Source: Clostridium sp. CAG:557 (GTDB lineage Bacteria; Bacillota; Clostridia; Oscillospirales; Acutalibacteraceae). Taken from it: DNA of 33,572 bases. The notes under the pieces were generated by a model. It saw only the letters and a list, made by a program, of their open reading frames with translations, did no database searches and was not told the origin of the DNA. The position numbers and the translations under genes are program-made. Shown here piece after piece: positions 16,758 to 25,324 of the stretch (position 1 is its first letter; the number at the start of each line of letters is the position of its first letter). The DNA is taken from contig FR883838.1 of assembly GCA_000435275.1 (NCBI GenBank), positions 1 to 33,572 of the forward strand, given 5' to 3'.

Positions 16758-18129
16758 AATTAATTTTATTGAAAAAAAAATTGAAAATACCATTGAAAAA
16801 TATAATATGCTAAAAAATGTAAGTGCCGTAATTTTAGGAGTTTCAGGCGGAGCTGATTCTATGGCGCTTTTAAGATTTTTTGAAAGCTACTCAGAAAAGC
16901 GAAAATTGAATATTTTTGTAGCGCACGTGAATCATTGTTTGCGCGGAGAAGAGTCAGATAGAGATGAGAATTTTGTTCGTGAGTATTGCAAAAAAAATGA
17001 TATAAATTTAGAAATTTTGCGTATAAACGTAAATAAAATTGCAAAAGAGTCGAAAAAAGGAGTCGAGGAGTGCGCCAGAAAATTAAGATACGATTTTTTT
17101 AATGAATTATCAGCCAGGTACGATGGAAAAATAGCAACAGCGCACACACTGTCCGACAGCGTGGAGACAATGCTTATAAATCTTGCAAGGGGCACAGGTG
17201 CAGCTGGGCTGTGCGGAATTTCAGCAAAGAGAGATAATATTATAAGGCCGCTTATAACTTTGAAAAGAGCTGAAACTCAGAGATATTGCGAGGAAAATGA
17301 AATATTTTATGTTACTGATAGCACGAATTTAAACCGAGAATATACCAGAAATAAAGTTCGTTTAGATGTAGTTCCACTGCTAAAACAACTAAATCCGGAA
17401 TTTGAATCAGTGGCAGAAAGAACTATGTTTTTTTTAAAGTCTGATAACGAATATTTAAATAACATCGCAAAAAAGTTTTTAATTGAAAGCTGTATTTCAA
17501 AGGGAGTCTATGACTTAACCAGCGTAAAATGCGAACCACTTCCAATTTTGTCAAGGTTTATACGACTTGCTGTTTTTGACTTATTAAAATCAAACGTTAC
17601 TGCGCGACACATAGAAATGATTTTAAATTTGATAAAATGCGATAGTGGAGCGGTAATTTTGCCTCATAATATAAAAGTCGGTGTGAATAAACGACTTTTA
17701 TGCGTTGAAAAAGTTGAAGAAAAATTAAAGTTACCCAAGAAAGAATTTGCAATTCCATTTAAAGTTGGGACAGTCTTGACAGAAAATAAAGAAAAGTTCA
17801 TAATAAAAGTATTAAGTAAAAGTGAGTTTGATAACTTAAGAAAAATGCAGTCTTTTTATGCAATGGATTTTGACAAAATAGATGTGCAGGCAAATTTTAG
17901 AACAAGAAAAGCTGGCGACAAGTTTTGTCAGGTGGGCAGAGGTGTGACAAAAAGTGTAAAAAAATTGTTTAACGAGCTTAAAATTCCTCAAAATGAACGT
18001 GATAATATGCTTATTTTGGCGGACAAAAAAGAAGTTTTGTGGATAAATAAAATAGGAATTTCTGAAAGCGCTAAAGTGACTGAAACTACAAAGAAAGTTG
18101 TAGTAATTTATTCTGCAAAAGAGAAATAG
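16747..18129 (+). CDS. tilS: tRNA(Ile)-lysidine synthase TilS
   Basis: This 460-residue enzyme converts C34 of the CAU-anticodon tRNA-Ile to lysidine using ATP, so that AUA is read as isoleucine. The PP-loop SGGADS is at residues 33-38, followed by HVNHCLRGEESDRD and the TAHTLSDSVETMLINLARGTG region; the C-terminal domain includes FRTRKAGDKF. GTG 16747 is chosen because AAGGAGGT (16731-16738) lies eight bases before it; the longer open frame would overlap dnaB by about 100 bases. The overlap with dnaB suggests translational coupling. Confidence 0.95.
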   Translation: MNSEINFIEKKIENTIEKYNMLKNVSAVILGVSGGADSMALLRFFESYSEKRKLNIFVAHVNHCLRGEESDRDENFVREYCKKNDINLEILRINVNKIAKESKKGVEECARKLRYDFFNELSARYDGKIATAHTLSDSVETMLINLARGTGAAGLCGISAKRDNIIRPLITLKRAETQRYCEENEIFYVTDSTNLNREYTRNKVRLDVVPLLKQLNPEFESVAERTMFFLKSDNEYLNNIAKKFLIESCISKGVYDLTSVKCEPLPILSRFIRLAVFDLLKSNVTARHIEMILNLIKCDSGAVILPHNIKVGVNKRLLCVEKVEEKLKLPKKEFAIPFKVGTVLTENKEKFIIKVLSKSEFDNLRKMQSFYAMDFDKIDVQANFRTRKAGDKFCQVGRGVTKSVKKLFNELKIPQNERDNMLILADKKEVLWINKIGISESAKVTETTKKVVVIYSAKEK

Positions 18130-18195
18130 GCATTAAACAATATAAATTTTTAATAAATTCGATTGTTAATTACACAAAAAGGAGAGCGAGCTGCA

Positions 18196-20043
18196 TTGGA
18201 AAATAAAAAAATGCTTCGAAATATGCTGTTTTATATCGGTATCCCCATTTTAATTATAATATTTATCATTACGCTATTTGGAACAAGGTCGCAAAAAACA
18301 GAAGCGTATTCTGACATAATAAAGTATTTTAAAGACCAACAGGTAACCGAATACAGTATGAATCTTGGAACTGGTGAAATGAAGTTAAAGCTCAAAGACA
18401 ACCAGGAAATTGATTATACTGCGCCGAATGTGCTCTGGTTAAGAGAAGATATTAAACAATTTGTAGATGAGTATAACAATAATAATCCGGATGCACAAAT
18501 GAAGCAAAATTTAATTCGAGCAAGTGAAAATTCTTGGTGGAGCTCAATTTTGTTAAACCTTTTAACGTTTGTTGGGCTTGGACTTGTTTGGTGGTTTGTA
18601 ATGCGAAAAATGATGTCGGGCTTGGGCGATGGCGGAAAAACAATGACATTCGGCAAGGCAAAGGTTAAAAACATGACAGATGAAAAAAGAAAAACTACTT
18701 TTGCCGATGTTGCAGGTGCTGATGAGGAAAAAGAAGAACTTGCAGAATTGGTCGAGTTTTTAAAAAATCCAGCTAAGTACAATGATTTAGGTGCAAGAAT
18801 TCCTAAGGGTGTTTTGCTGGTTGGCCCTCCAGGAACTGGGAAAACATTGCTAGCAAGGGCTGTTGCTGGTGAGGCAGGTGTACCATTTTTCTCAATTTCT
18901 GGTTCTGACTTCGTAGAAATGTTTGTCGGTGTAGGTGCTTCACGTGTGAGAGACCTTTTTGAGCAAGCGAAGAAAAATTCTCCGTGTATAGTCTTCATAG
19001 ATGAAATAGATGCAGTTGGTCGGCAAAGGGGAGCAGGCTTAGGCGGTGGCCATGATGAACGTGAACAGACATTGAATCAACTTTTGGTAGAAATGGATGG
19101 ATTTGGTGCCAATGAAGGTGTAATAATGATTGCAGCGACAAATAGGCCAGATGTTTTAGACCCAGCTTTAATGCGCCCAGGAAGGTTTGACAGACAAGTT
19201 TTGGTGGGCTATCCAGATATAAAAGGCCGAGAAGATATATTAAAGGTTCATTCAAAAGGCAAGCCTTTGGCTCCAGATGTAGTTTTAAATACGGTTGCAA
19301 AATCCACAGCAGGTTTTACCGGAGCAGACCTTGAGAATTTATTGAATGAGGCGGCATTGCTGTCAGCAAGAAAAAATTTGAGAGCTATTACTATGGAAGA
19401 AATTGAAGAAGCGACAATTAAAGTTGTAGTTGGTACAGAAAAAAAATCTAGAGTGATGAGCGACAAAGAAAAAACTCTTACAGCATATCATGAAGCTGGT
19501 CACGCTGTTGTAACTTATTTTTGCAAGACCCAAGACCCAGTTCATCAAATTTCAATTATTCCCAGAGGAATGGCTGGAGGGTATACAATGTCTTTACCAG
19601 CAGAAGATCGCTCTTATAAATCCCGCTCTGAAATGAATGAAACTATCCAAGTTTTGCTCGGCGGGCGCGTTGCGGAAGCTTTAATTATTGGAGATATTTC
19701 AACGGGTGCATCGAACGATATAAAACGGGCAACAGAAATTGCAACTTCTATGGTTACAAAATATGGTATGAGCCAAACATTAGGCCCAATTGCATATGGT
19801 TCAGAAAATGAAGAGGTTTTTATCGGCAGAGACATGGGGCAAGTGAAAAATTACTCTGAAAAAATTGCAGCAGAAATTGATTCTGAGGTTAAAAAAATTA
19901 TTTCTGAAGGTTACAACGAGACAGAAAAAATACTAAAGGAAAATGTAGAGAAGCTCCATAAAGTGGCCAAAACTTTATTTGATAAAGAAAAAATGGGAGC
20001 AGAAGAGTTCAATAAAATAATGGAAAGCAATGAAGAAAAATAA
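18196..20043 (+). CDS. ftsH: ATP-dependent zinc metalloprotease FtsH
   Basis: This 615-residue membrane-anchored AAA+ protease performs quality control of membrane and regulatory proteins. It has two membrane helices (about 9-28 and 118-137) flanking an extracytoplasmic domain, Walker A GPPGTGKT (about 210-217), Walker B FIDEIDAVG, the second region of homology ATNRPDVLDPALMRPGRFD and the zinc motif HEAGH (about 432). Start TTG 18196 is chosen for AAGGAG nine to eleven bases before it; ATG 18211 is the alternative. It follows tilS as in Bacillus subtilis, where hprT lies between them; hprT is absent here. A strong terminator follows. Confidence 0.95.
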   Translation: MENKKMLRNMLFYIGIPILIIIFIITLFGTRSQKTEAYSDIIKYFKDQQVTEYSMNLGTGEMKLKLKDNQEIDYTAPNVLWLREDIKQFVDEYNNNNPDAQMKQNLIRASENSWWSSILLNLLTFVGLGLVWWFVMRKMMSGLGDGGKTMTFGKAKVKNMTDEKRKTTFADVAGADEEKEELAELVEFLKNPAKYNDLGARIPKGVLLVGPPGTGKTLLARAVAGEAGVPFFSISGSDFVEMFVGVGASRVRDLFEQAKKNSPCIVFIDEIDAVGRQRGAGLGGGHDEREQTLNQLLVEMDGFGANEGVIMIAATNRPDVLDPALMRPGRFDRQVLVGYPDIKGREDILKVHSKGKPLAPDVVLNTVAKSTAGFTGADLENLLNEAALLSARKNLRAITMEEIEEATIKVVVGTEKKSRVMSDKEKTLTAYHEAGHAVVTYFCKTQDPVHQISIIPRGMAGGYTMSLPAEDRSYKSRSEMNETIQVLLGGRVAEALIIGDISTGASNDIKRATEIATSMVTKYGMSQTLGPIAYGSENEEVFIGRDMGQVKNYSEKIAAEIDSEVKKIISEGYNETEKILKENVEKLHKVAKTLFDKEKMGAEEFNKIMESNEEK

Positions 20044-20045
20044 AT

Positions 20046-20082
20046 AAAAATCGCTACCAAATTATTTTGGTGGCGATTTTTT
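20046..20082 (+). terminator. Terminator of the rnj-ftsH operon
   Basis: A 16-pair stem (AAAAATCGCTACCAAA with TTTGGTGGCGATTTTT, one G-U) with a TTAT loop immediately follows ftsH; its own T-rich arm provides the U-tract. Confidence 0.9.
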
Positions 20083-20115
20083 ATACTTAACAAAAAATAA
20101 TTTTTGAAAGTTTTG

Positions 20116-20556
20116 TTAAATAAAATCGAATTTAACTTTTAAATTTTTGACTTTAGCATTTTTACCTAAAGAATTAAACAAAATATTTTCAGTACCTTTT
20201 GTCTTGCTATTAGTTTTTAAAGTAATTGTGTAGTTGTTACAGTCTAAGTTGCCATCAAAATTGCCTTTGATCAAAGAACCCATTTCTTCAAAGTTTTTAA
20301 GAAGTGCTTTGTTATATTTATCGATAACGATATCGCTTTTTAATGAGATGAACTTGCCCGAGTAAGAGTTTCCCTCTTCGATGTCATCTGCAAAAACTTC
20401 AAAATCCTGAATAGAGCTGATAATTATGGGGTTATCGAAACATTGCCCGACTTCACAAATAGAGAAACATTTGAATGCAAACATGCTGACCAATAAGGAT
20501 ATTACTAAAATGGAAGTTATGGCCGTTTTTAAAATTTTTATTTTTTCGCGAAACAT
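20116..20556 (-). CDS. Short secreted protein resembling the start of a GLUG-type beta-helix protein
   Basis: This 146-residue protein (ATG 20556; the frame is open to TTG 20583) has an N-terminal hydrophobic signal or anchor segment (about 10-30) followed by a sequence like the first turns of secreted GLUG-motif or pectate-lyase-type adhesins: IQDFEVFADDIEEGNSYSGK, then LKSDIVI, GNFDGNLDCNNYTI and a final LGKNAKVKNLKV. In those families this block is followed by many repeats; here the protein stops at once, so it is either a minimal form or a C-terminally truncated remnant. It has no wall anchor and only a weak ribosome binding site. Convergent with ftsH. Function unknown. Confidence 0.65.
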   Translation of the reverse strand: MFREKIKILKTAITSILVISLLVSMFAFKCFSICEVGQCFDNPIIISSIQDFEVFADDIEEGNSYSGKFISLKSDIVIDKYNKALLKNFEEMGSLIKGNFDGNLDCNNYTITLKTNSKTKGTENILFNSLGKNAKVKNLKVKFDFI

Positions 20557-20676
20557 AATAAACCCAAACCTTTCTTTATACAATTTTAAAAATAATATAT
20601 TAATTCAATAAATATAATTTTAACACAAAAAAAAGAAAAAAGAAATATATTTAGAACAATTTTCATAAAAATTTTA

Positions 20677-22539
20677 TTATTTAAACTGGCTGCTGTAAAG
20701 ATTGGCGTAAAATCCATTTTTGCCAAGCAAATCTTTATGAGTTCCTTGCTCAACTATATCACCGTTATTCATCACAAGAATTAAATCAGCATTTTTAATG
20801 GTGCTCAATCTATGAGCAATAATAAAGCTTGTTTTTCCATGCATTAAGTTTTCCATAGCTTTTTGAATTAAGATTTCTGTGCGTGTGTCAACGGAGCTAG
20901 TAGCTTCATCAAATATTAAAATTTTAGGGTTAGAAATAATTGCTCTGGCGATGGTTAAAAGTTGCTTTTGCCCCGCAGAAATATTATCTGCACTTTCGTT
21001 AATGATCATGTTATACCCACCTGGCAGAGTGTTTATAAAATGTTCCACATGAGCGGATTTAGCTGCGTTGTGAATTTCTTCGTCAGTTGCTTGAAGATTT
21101 CCATATTTGATATTGTCCTTTATCGAAGCGTTGTAAAGCCAAGTTTCTTGAAGAACCATACCAAATATCGAGCGCAAGTCATTTCTTGAAAAATCCTTTA
21201 TATTGTGCCCAGACAAGCAAATTTTGCCTTCAAGCACATCATAAAAGCGCATTAAAAGTTTTACAATAGTAGTTTTTCCAGCGCCAGTTGGTCCAACTAT
21301 AGCGACTTTTTGGCCAGGCTTAATATTAGCAGAAAAGTCTTTTATAATGATTTTATTTTTGCTGTAACCAAATTTTATGTGGTCAAAAGATACTGAACCA
21401 TCAATAAATACTTGATTTTGGACATTATTGGAGTTATTTTCAAAAGTTATTTTTAAAGAGCTTGTTTTATCGGGTGTTTCTTCTTTTTCATCCAAAAAAT
21501 CAAAAACTCGTTCAGCCGCAGCGGTTGTTTGCTGTAAAATATTTGAAATATTCGCGATTTGATTTAATGGTTGGGTGAACTGACGTACGTATTGAAGAAA
21601 AGCTTGAATATCGCCAACGGCTATTTTTTGCATAATGACAAGATGCCCACCAATAATGCAAATAGCAACATATCCGAGGTTTGAAATAAAGAACATTATT
21701 GGCATAATAAGCCCGGATAAAAACTGAGATTTCCATGACGAGTGGTATAGCTTTTCGTTGTGATTATCAAAAATATCCATAGCGTATTTTTCTTTATTGA
21801 ATGCTTTTATTACTATATGCCCAGAATACATTTCTTCAACGTGCCCATTTAGAAGTCCTAAATATTTTTGTTGACTGTAAAAATATCTTTGAGATTTTTT
21901 TAATATAAACATTATCAAAGACAGTGAGATTGGAATTATAAGTAGAGCTATTAAGGTCAGTTCTAAATTTATTGTTAACATCATTATGAGTATGCCAACA
22001 ACAGTAGAGATAGATGTTATAATCTGGGTTACACTCTGATTTAAGCTTTGATTTAACGTATCGACGTCATTGGTTACTCGCGACAAAATGTCTCCAGTAC
22101 TTACATTGTCAAAATAAGAAAGTGGCAGTTTATTTAGTTTGTAAGAAATCTCTTTTCGCAAAGTATAAGTAGTTTTCATTGCAATATTGGTCATCAAAAA
22201 GCCTTGAATATACGAAAAAATAGCACTCAACGCATAAAGAATTATCAGAAAAATTAATATTTGAGCGATGGCACCAAAATCTATACCATTACTGCTGTCA
22301 GAAATTTTATTCATAATACCTTCGTAGATTAACGTTGTAGCATTACCAAGAATTTTGGGGCCTACTATATTAAATACAGTTGATAAAATTGCAAAAACAA
22401 TCACAAAAAACAAACTTATTTTATATTTGCTGAAATATTTTACTAGTTTTATAATAGTACCTTTAAAATCGTTAGCAGTTTCTGTTTTCATAACACCGTT
22501 TTTATGTGAATTGGCCTTTAAATTAATGTCATTTTTCAT
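20677..22539 (-). CDS. ABC exporter half with canonical ATPase site
   Basis: This 620-residue protein has six membrane helices (about 30-330) fused to an ATPase domain. Walker A is GPTGAGKTT, the signature ISAGQKQ deviates from LSGGQ, and Walker B is ILIFDEATSSVD with the catalytic glutamate intact; the H-loop is AHRLSTI. Its start overlaps the stop of the upstream ABC gene by four bases (ATGA), so the two form a heterodimer of the MdlAB/BmrCD/LmrCD type. Such pairs export drugs, lipids or peptides; the substrate here is unknown. There is no C39 peptidase domain, so it cannot by itself cleave double-glycine leaders. Confidence 0.9.
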   Translation of the reverse strand: MKNDINLKANSHKNGVMKTETANDFKGTIIKLVKYFSKYKISLFFVIVFAILSTVFNIVGPKILGNATTLIYEGIMNKISDSSNGIDFGAIAQILIFLIILYALSAIFSYIQGFLMTNIAMKTTYTLRKEISYKLNKLPLSYFDNVSTGDILSRVTNDVDTLNQSLNQSVTQIITSISTVVGILIMMLTINLELTLIALLIIPISLSLIMFILKKSQRYFYSQQKYLGLLNGHVEEMYSGHIVIKAFNKEKYAMDIFDNHNEKLYHSSWKSQFLSGLIMPIMFFISNLGYVAICIIGGHLVIMQKIAVGDIQAFLQYVRQFTQPLNQIANISNILQQTTAAAERVFDFLDEKEETPDKTSSLKITFENNSNNVQNQVFIDGSVSFDHIKFGYSKNKIIIKDFSANIKPGQKVAIVGPTGAGKTTIVKLLMRFYDVLEGKICLSGHNIKDFSRNDLRSIFGMVLQETWLYNASIKDNIKYGNLQATDEEIHNAAKSAHVEHFINTLPGGYNMIINESADNISAGQKQLLTIARAIISNPKILIFDEATSSVDTRTEILIQKAMENLMHGKTSFIIAHRLSTIKNADLILVMNNGDIVEQGTHKDLLGKNGFYANLYSSQFK

Positions 22540-24752
22540 ACAATTTTCTCCTTTGGTAACTGTGACGATGCAATTTCTTTGTAAGTTTCACAGTTTTTAA
22601 GAAGTTCTGAATGTGTTCCGATCCCAACAATTTTACCATCGTCTAAAACAACAATTTGTTCTGCATTTATAATGGTGCTTATTCTTTGTGCGACGACTAA
22701 AATTGTACTATTTTTTGTGTGCGGATAAAGAGATCTTCTAAGTGCAGCGTCTGTTTTTAAATCTAGTGCCGAAAAGCTGTCATCAAAAATATAAATTGGA
22801 GCATTTTTTAAAATAGTTCGAGCAATAGAAAGCCGCTGGCGCTGTCCGCCAGAAACATTGCTTCCGTTTTGAGATATTTTACGTTTAAAACCATCTTTAT
22901 TTGAGGCTATAAATTCTGTTGATTGAGAGATATCAGCTACTAGTTTTAAGTCCTTTTCGCTAGCGTTTTTGTTGCCAAATTTTAAATTAGATTCAATATT
23001 GCCTGAGAATAATATGCCTTTTTGCGGAACGTAACCGATTATATCATGTAAGTTTTCTTGAGATATATCTTTTATATTAATGCCGTCTATTAATATTTCG
23101 CCATCGGTTACGTCAAAAAAGCGAGGGATTAAATTTACAAGTGTAGACTTTCCAGAACCGGTTGGACCAATAAAAGCAGTAGTTTGACCAGGCCATGCAG
23201 TGAAGTTTATATTATCTAAGACGTTTTCTTGTGCATCGTTATAGCAAAATGATACATTTTTAAATTCAATTTTCCCTTTTATCTGAGATTTTTTTACCTT
23301 AATAATGGAAGATTTATTTTTTATAGAAGGCTCTGTGTCCAAAACTTCAGCAATTCTTTTTGCAGATACAGCTGCACGAGGAACCAGAATGAGCATAAAA
23401 GAAATCATCAAGAATGCCATGATTATCTGAATAGCGTACTGCATAAAGGCAATCATGTCGCCAACTTGTATTTGTGAATTTTCTATTTTGTGGCTGCCAG
23501 TCCAAATGATTAAAACAGAAATTAAGTTCATTAAAAGCATCATGGACGGCATCATAATTACCATGGCTCTGTTTATAAAGAGGTCAGTTTGTGTTAATTT
23601 TTTATTTGCATCGTCGAATCTTTTTTCTTCAAAACTTTGTGCTCCGAAAGCCCTAATTACCATAATTCCGCTTAAATTTTCTTTTGTAACCAAGTTAAAC
23701 TTATCTACGAGCTTTTGAACCAGATTAAATTTTGGAAATATAATAATGAAAACACTTACAATAAGGACAACTAAAATTAATATACCAAGGAGGATAGTCC
23801 AATACATAGAAACGCTTTTACTCAAAGCCATAATAATTCCACCAAGAGCAAGTATAGGTGCGTAGAATAAAATTCTTACACTGTTTATAATTGTTGTTTG
23901 AATTTGAGTGATATCATTTGTAGTTCTTGTTATCAATGAAGCCGTAGAGAATTTATTAAATTCATTATTAGAAAAACTTTCTACTTTTTTAAATACTTCA
24001 TGACGTAAATTTTTTGCAGTTTTGGTGGCGATTTTTGAAGTGATAAAGCTTACTAATACACTTGCAATGGAACTAATTAACGTGAAAATCAGCATAATTA
24101 ATCCAATTTTGAGAATATAATTTTTTTGAATATTATCAGTATCCATTCCCAATTCGGAGTAAAGCTTTTTTGTAATATATAATGAAGTTTGTTTGGCCAA
24201 GTATTTGTTACTCAAGCTTATGTTCTTCTTTATTTCATCAAACGTGCTTTGAGGAATAGACTGCAATTGTGGCTTAAGACTGTAAATTTGCGAAAGGTCG
24301 ATATGGTTTGAAGTGTTTGAAGATATATTATAGTTTGGAAAATATAATTTGAAAAAATTAATCATCGAAAAACAAACGGAATCAAAAGTACGGCTTATTT
24401 CATCAATATCAGAATTGTTAAGTATATAAATACTTTCTTTTTCTAGCAATGGATACTTTTTTACGTAATTTTCATAGTTATTATCTTTGATGTCTGATTT
24501 AAGCAGCTTATAATTTTTGCCAAAAACATTTTTTTCTGAATCTGTCATGAAAATTTCTAGAAAAAAATAAAAATTTTCACTCATAGCTTCCGGTGCAGAG
24601 CTTTCTATTCCGTTTTGCTGAATTCCTACATTTACTATATTAGACATATAGTTAGGCAGGCTTAATTCACAAAATCCCTGAACAGTTAAAAAAATTAAGC
24701 AAAATAGTATGCCAAAAGTGTATGGTTTTAAGTAAAAGATAACTTTTTTCAT
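22536..24752 (-). CDS. ABC exporter half with degenerate ATPase site and large extracytoplasmic insert
   Basis: This 738-residue partner of the previous gene has Walker A GPTGSGKST, signature VSGGQRQ, and a Walker B of IYIFDDSFSALD in which aspartate replaces the catalytic glutamate, as in the non-canonical subunit of heterodimeric ABC exporters (BmrC type). About 160 residues are inserted between membrane helix 1 (about 10-30) and helix 2 (about 220); they would lie outside the cell and are predicted helical and charged. BmrC-like subunits have an insert here too. No peptidase motif. ATG 24752 follows an AAAGGA. First gene of the pair. Confidence 0.9.
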   Translation of the reverse strand: MKKVIFYLKPYTFGILFCLIFLTVQGFCELSLPNYMSNIVNVGIQQNGIESSAPEAMSENFYFFLEIFMTDSEKNVFGKNYKLLKSDIKDNNYENYVKKYPLLEKESIYILNNSDIDEISRTFDSVCFSMINFFKLYFPNYNISSNTSNHIDLSQIYSLKPQLQSIPQSTFDEIKKNISLSNKYLAKQTSLYITKKLYSELGMDTDNIQKNYILKIGLIMLIFTLISSIASVLVSFITSKIATKTAKNLRHEVFKKVESFSNNEFNKFSTASLITRTTNDITQIQTTIINSVRILFYAPILALGGIIMALSKSVSMYWTILLGILILVVLIVSVFIIIFPKFNLVQKLVDKFNLVTKENLSGIMVIRAFGAQSFEEKRFDDANKKLTQTDLFINRAMVIMMPSMMLLMNLISVLIIWTGSHKIENSQIQVGDMIAFMQYAIQIIMAFLMISFMLILVPRAAVSAKRIAEVLDTEPSIKNKSSIIKVKKSQIKGKIEFKNVSFCYNDAQENVLDNINFTAWPGQTTAFIGPTGSGKSTLVNLIPRFFDVTDGEILIDGINIKDISQENLHDIIGYVPQKGILFSGNIESNLKFGNKNASEKDLKLVADISQSTEFIASNKDGFKRKISQNGSNVSGGQRQRLSIARTILKNAPIYIFDDSFSALDLKTDAALRRSLYPHTKNSTILVVAQRISTIINAEQIVVLDDGKIVGIGTHSELLKNCETYKEIASSQLPKEKIV

Positions 24753-24783
24753 GACTTGTTAGTTCCTTTCATTTTGTTAGAAA

Positions 24784-24832
24784 GCAAAAATAGCAATATC
24801 AACTACTAATATGTGTAGATGGTATTGCTATT
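24784..24832 (-). terminator. Terminator after the TM2-domain gene
   Basis: AATAGCAATATC (24789-24800) pairs with GGTATTGCTATT (24821-24832, one G-U) and an inner CTAC/GTAG stem. Read on the minus strand it is followed by TTTTTGC. It separates the TM2 gene from the ABC pair. Confidence 0.7.
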
Positions 24833-24844
24833 ATGTTTAGTACA

Positions 24845-25195
24845 TTAAAAATAATTTCCGCACATAAGGCTCATTACTTTATTAAAGTTATATGCTTTAG
24901 TTCTATCCATTACCAAAACCCAGTCTATAATAGTCCAAATTCCGCAACCGCCGCAAGTTATTAACTTTAATACACCAAGGGTAGTGTCGTTAAGCATAAA
25001 TCGGTCAATGCCCAAATTACCTAAAAATATAGAAACTATAAGCAAAATAAGCGGATCTTTGAGGTCCATAGAATAAAGCAGTGAAAATTGCTTTTCATTT
25101 AAATTTAGAAGCTTTTCTTTTAAAAACAAAATTTTTTCTTGAGGAAAAAACTTTTGATTTGCTAATAAATATTGCTCAACTGTCTGTTCATCCAT
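24845..25195 (-). CDS. TM2-domain membrane protein
   Basis: In this 116-residue protein the second half (about 52-108) is a TM2 domain: two hydrophobic helices around GNLGIDRFMLNDTTLGVLKL, then CGGCGIWTIIDWVLV with the conserved Asp and the typical DRTKAYN after it. The first half is a charged cytoplasmic helix pair. TM2 proteins are widespread and of poorly known function, often placed beside secretion or envelope genes. ATG 25195 is chosen because AAGGAGG lies directly before it; the frame is open to 25228. It has its own promoter (25219-25247). Confidence 0.85.
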   Translation of the reverse strand: MDEQTVEQYLLANQKFFPQEKILFLKEKLLNLNEKQFSLLYSMDLKDPLILLIVSIFLGNLGIDRFMLNDTTLGVLKLITCGGCGIWTIIDWVLVMDRTKAYNFNKVMSLMCGNYF

Positions 25196-25218
25196 AAAAA
25201 ATACCTCCTTAGAAATAT

Positions 25219-25247
25219 ATTTTATCATTTTTCACGATATAAAGCAA
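25219..25247 (-). promoter_or_regulatory. Promoter of the TM2-domain gene
   Basis: On the minus strand TTGCTT (25247-25242), 17 bases, TAAAAT (25224-25219) with an extended TG element directly before the -10. Confidence 0.65.
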
Positions 25248-25324
25248 TAAATTTTTAAACAAAAATGTCTATTTTTAGAAAATGATGATTATTGGTGAGA
25301 TAATTGTTTCTTTAAAGTTAGAAT

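Noticed and set aside
22536..24752. This ABC subunit as the leader-cleaving exporter of the Nif11-type proteins
   Set aside because: Its N-terminus goes straight into a membrane helix; no C39 peptidase Cys/His/Asp motifs are present in either subunit.
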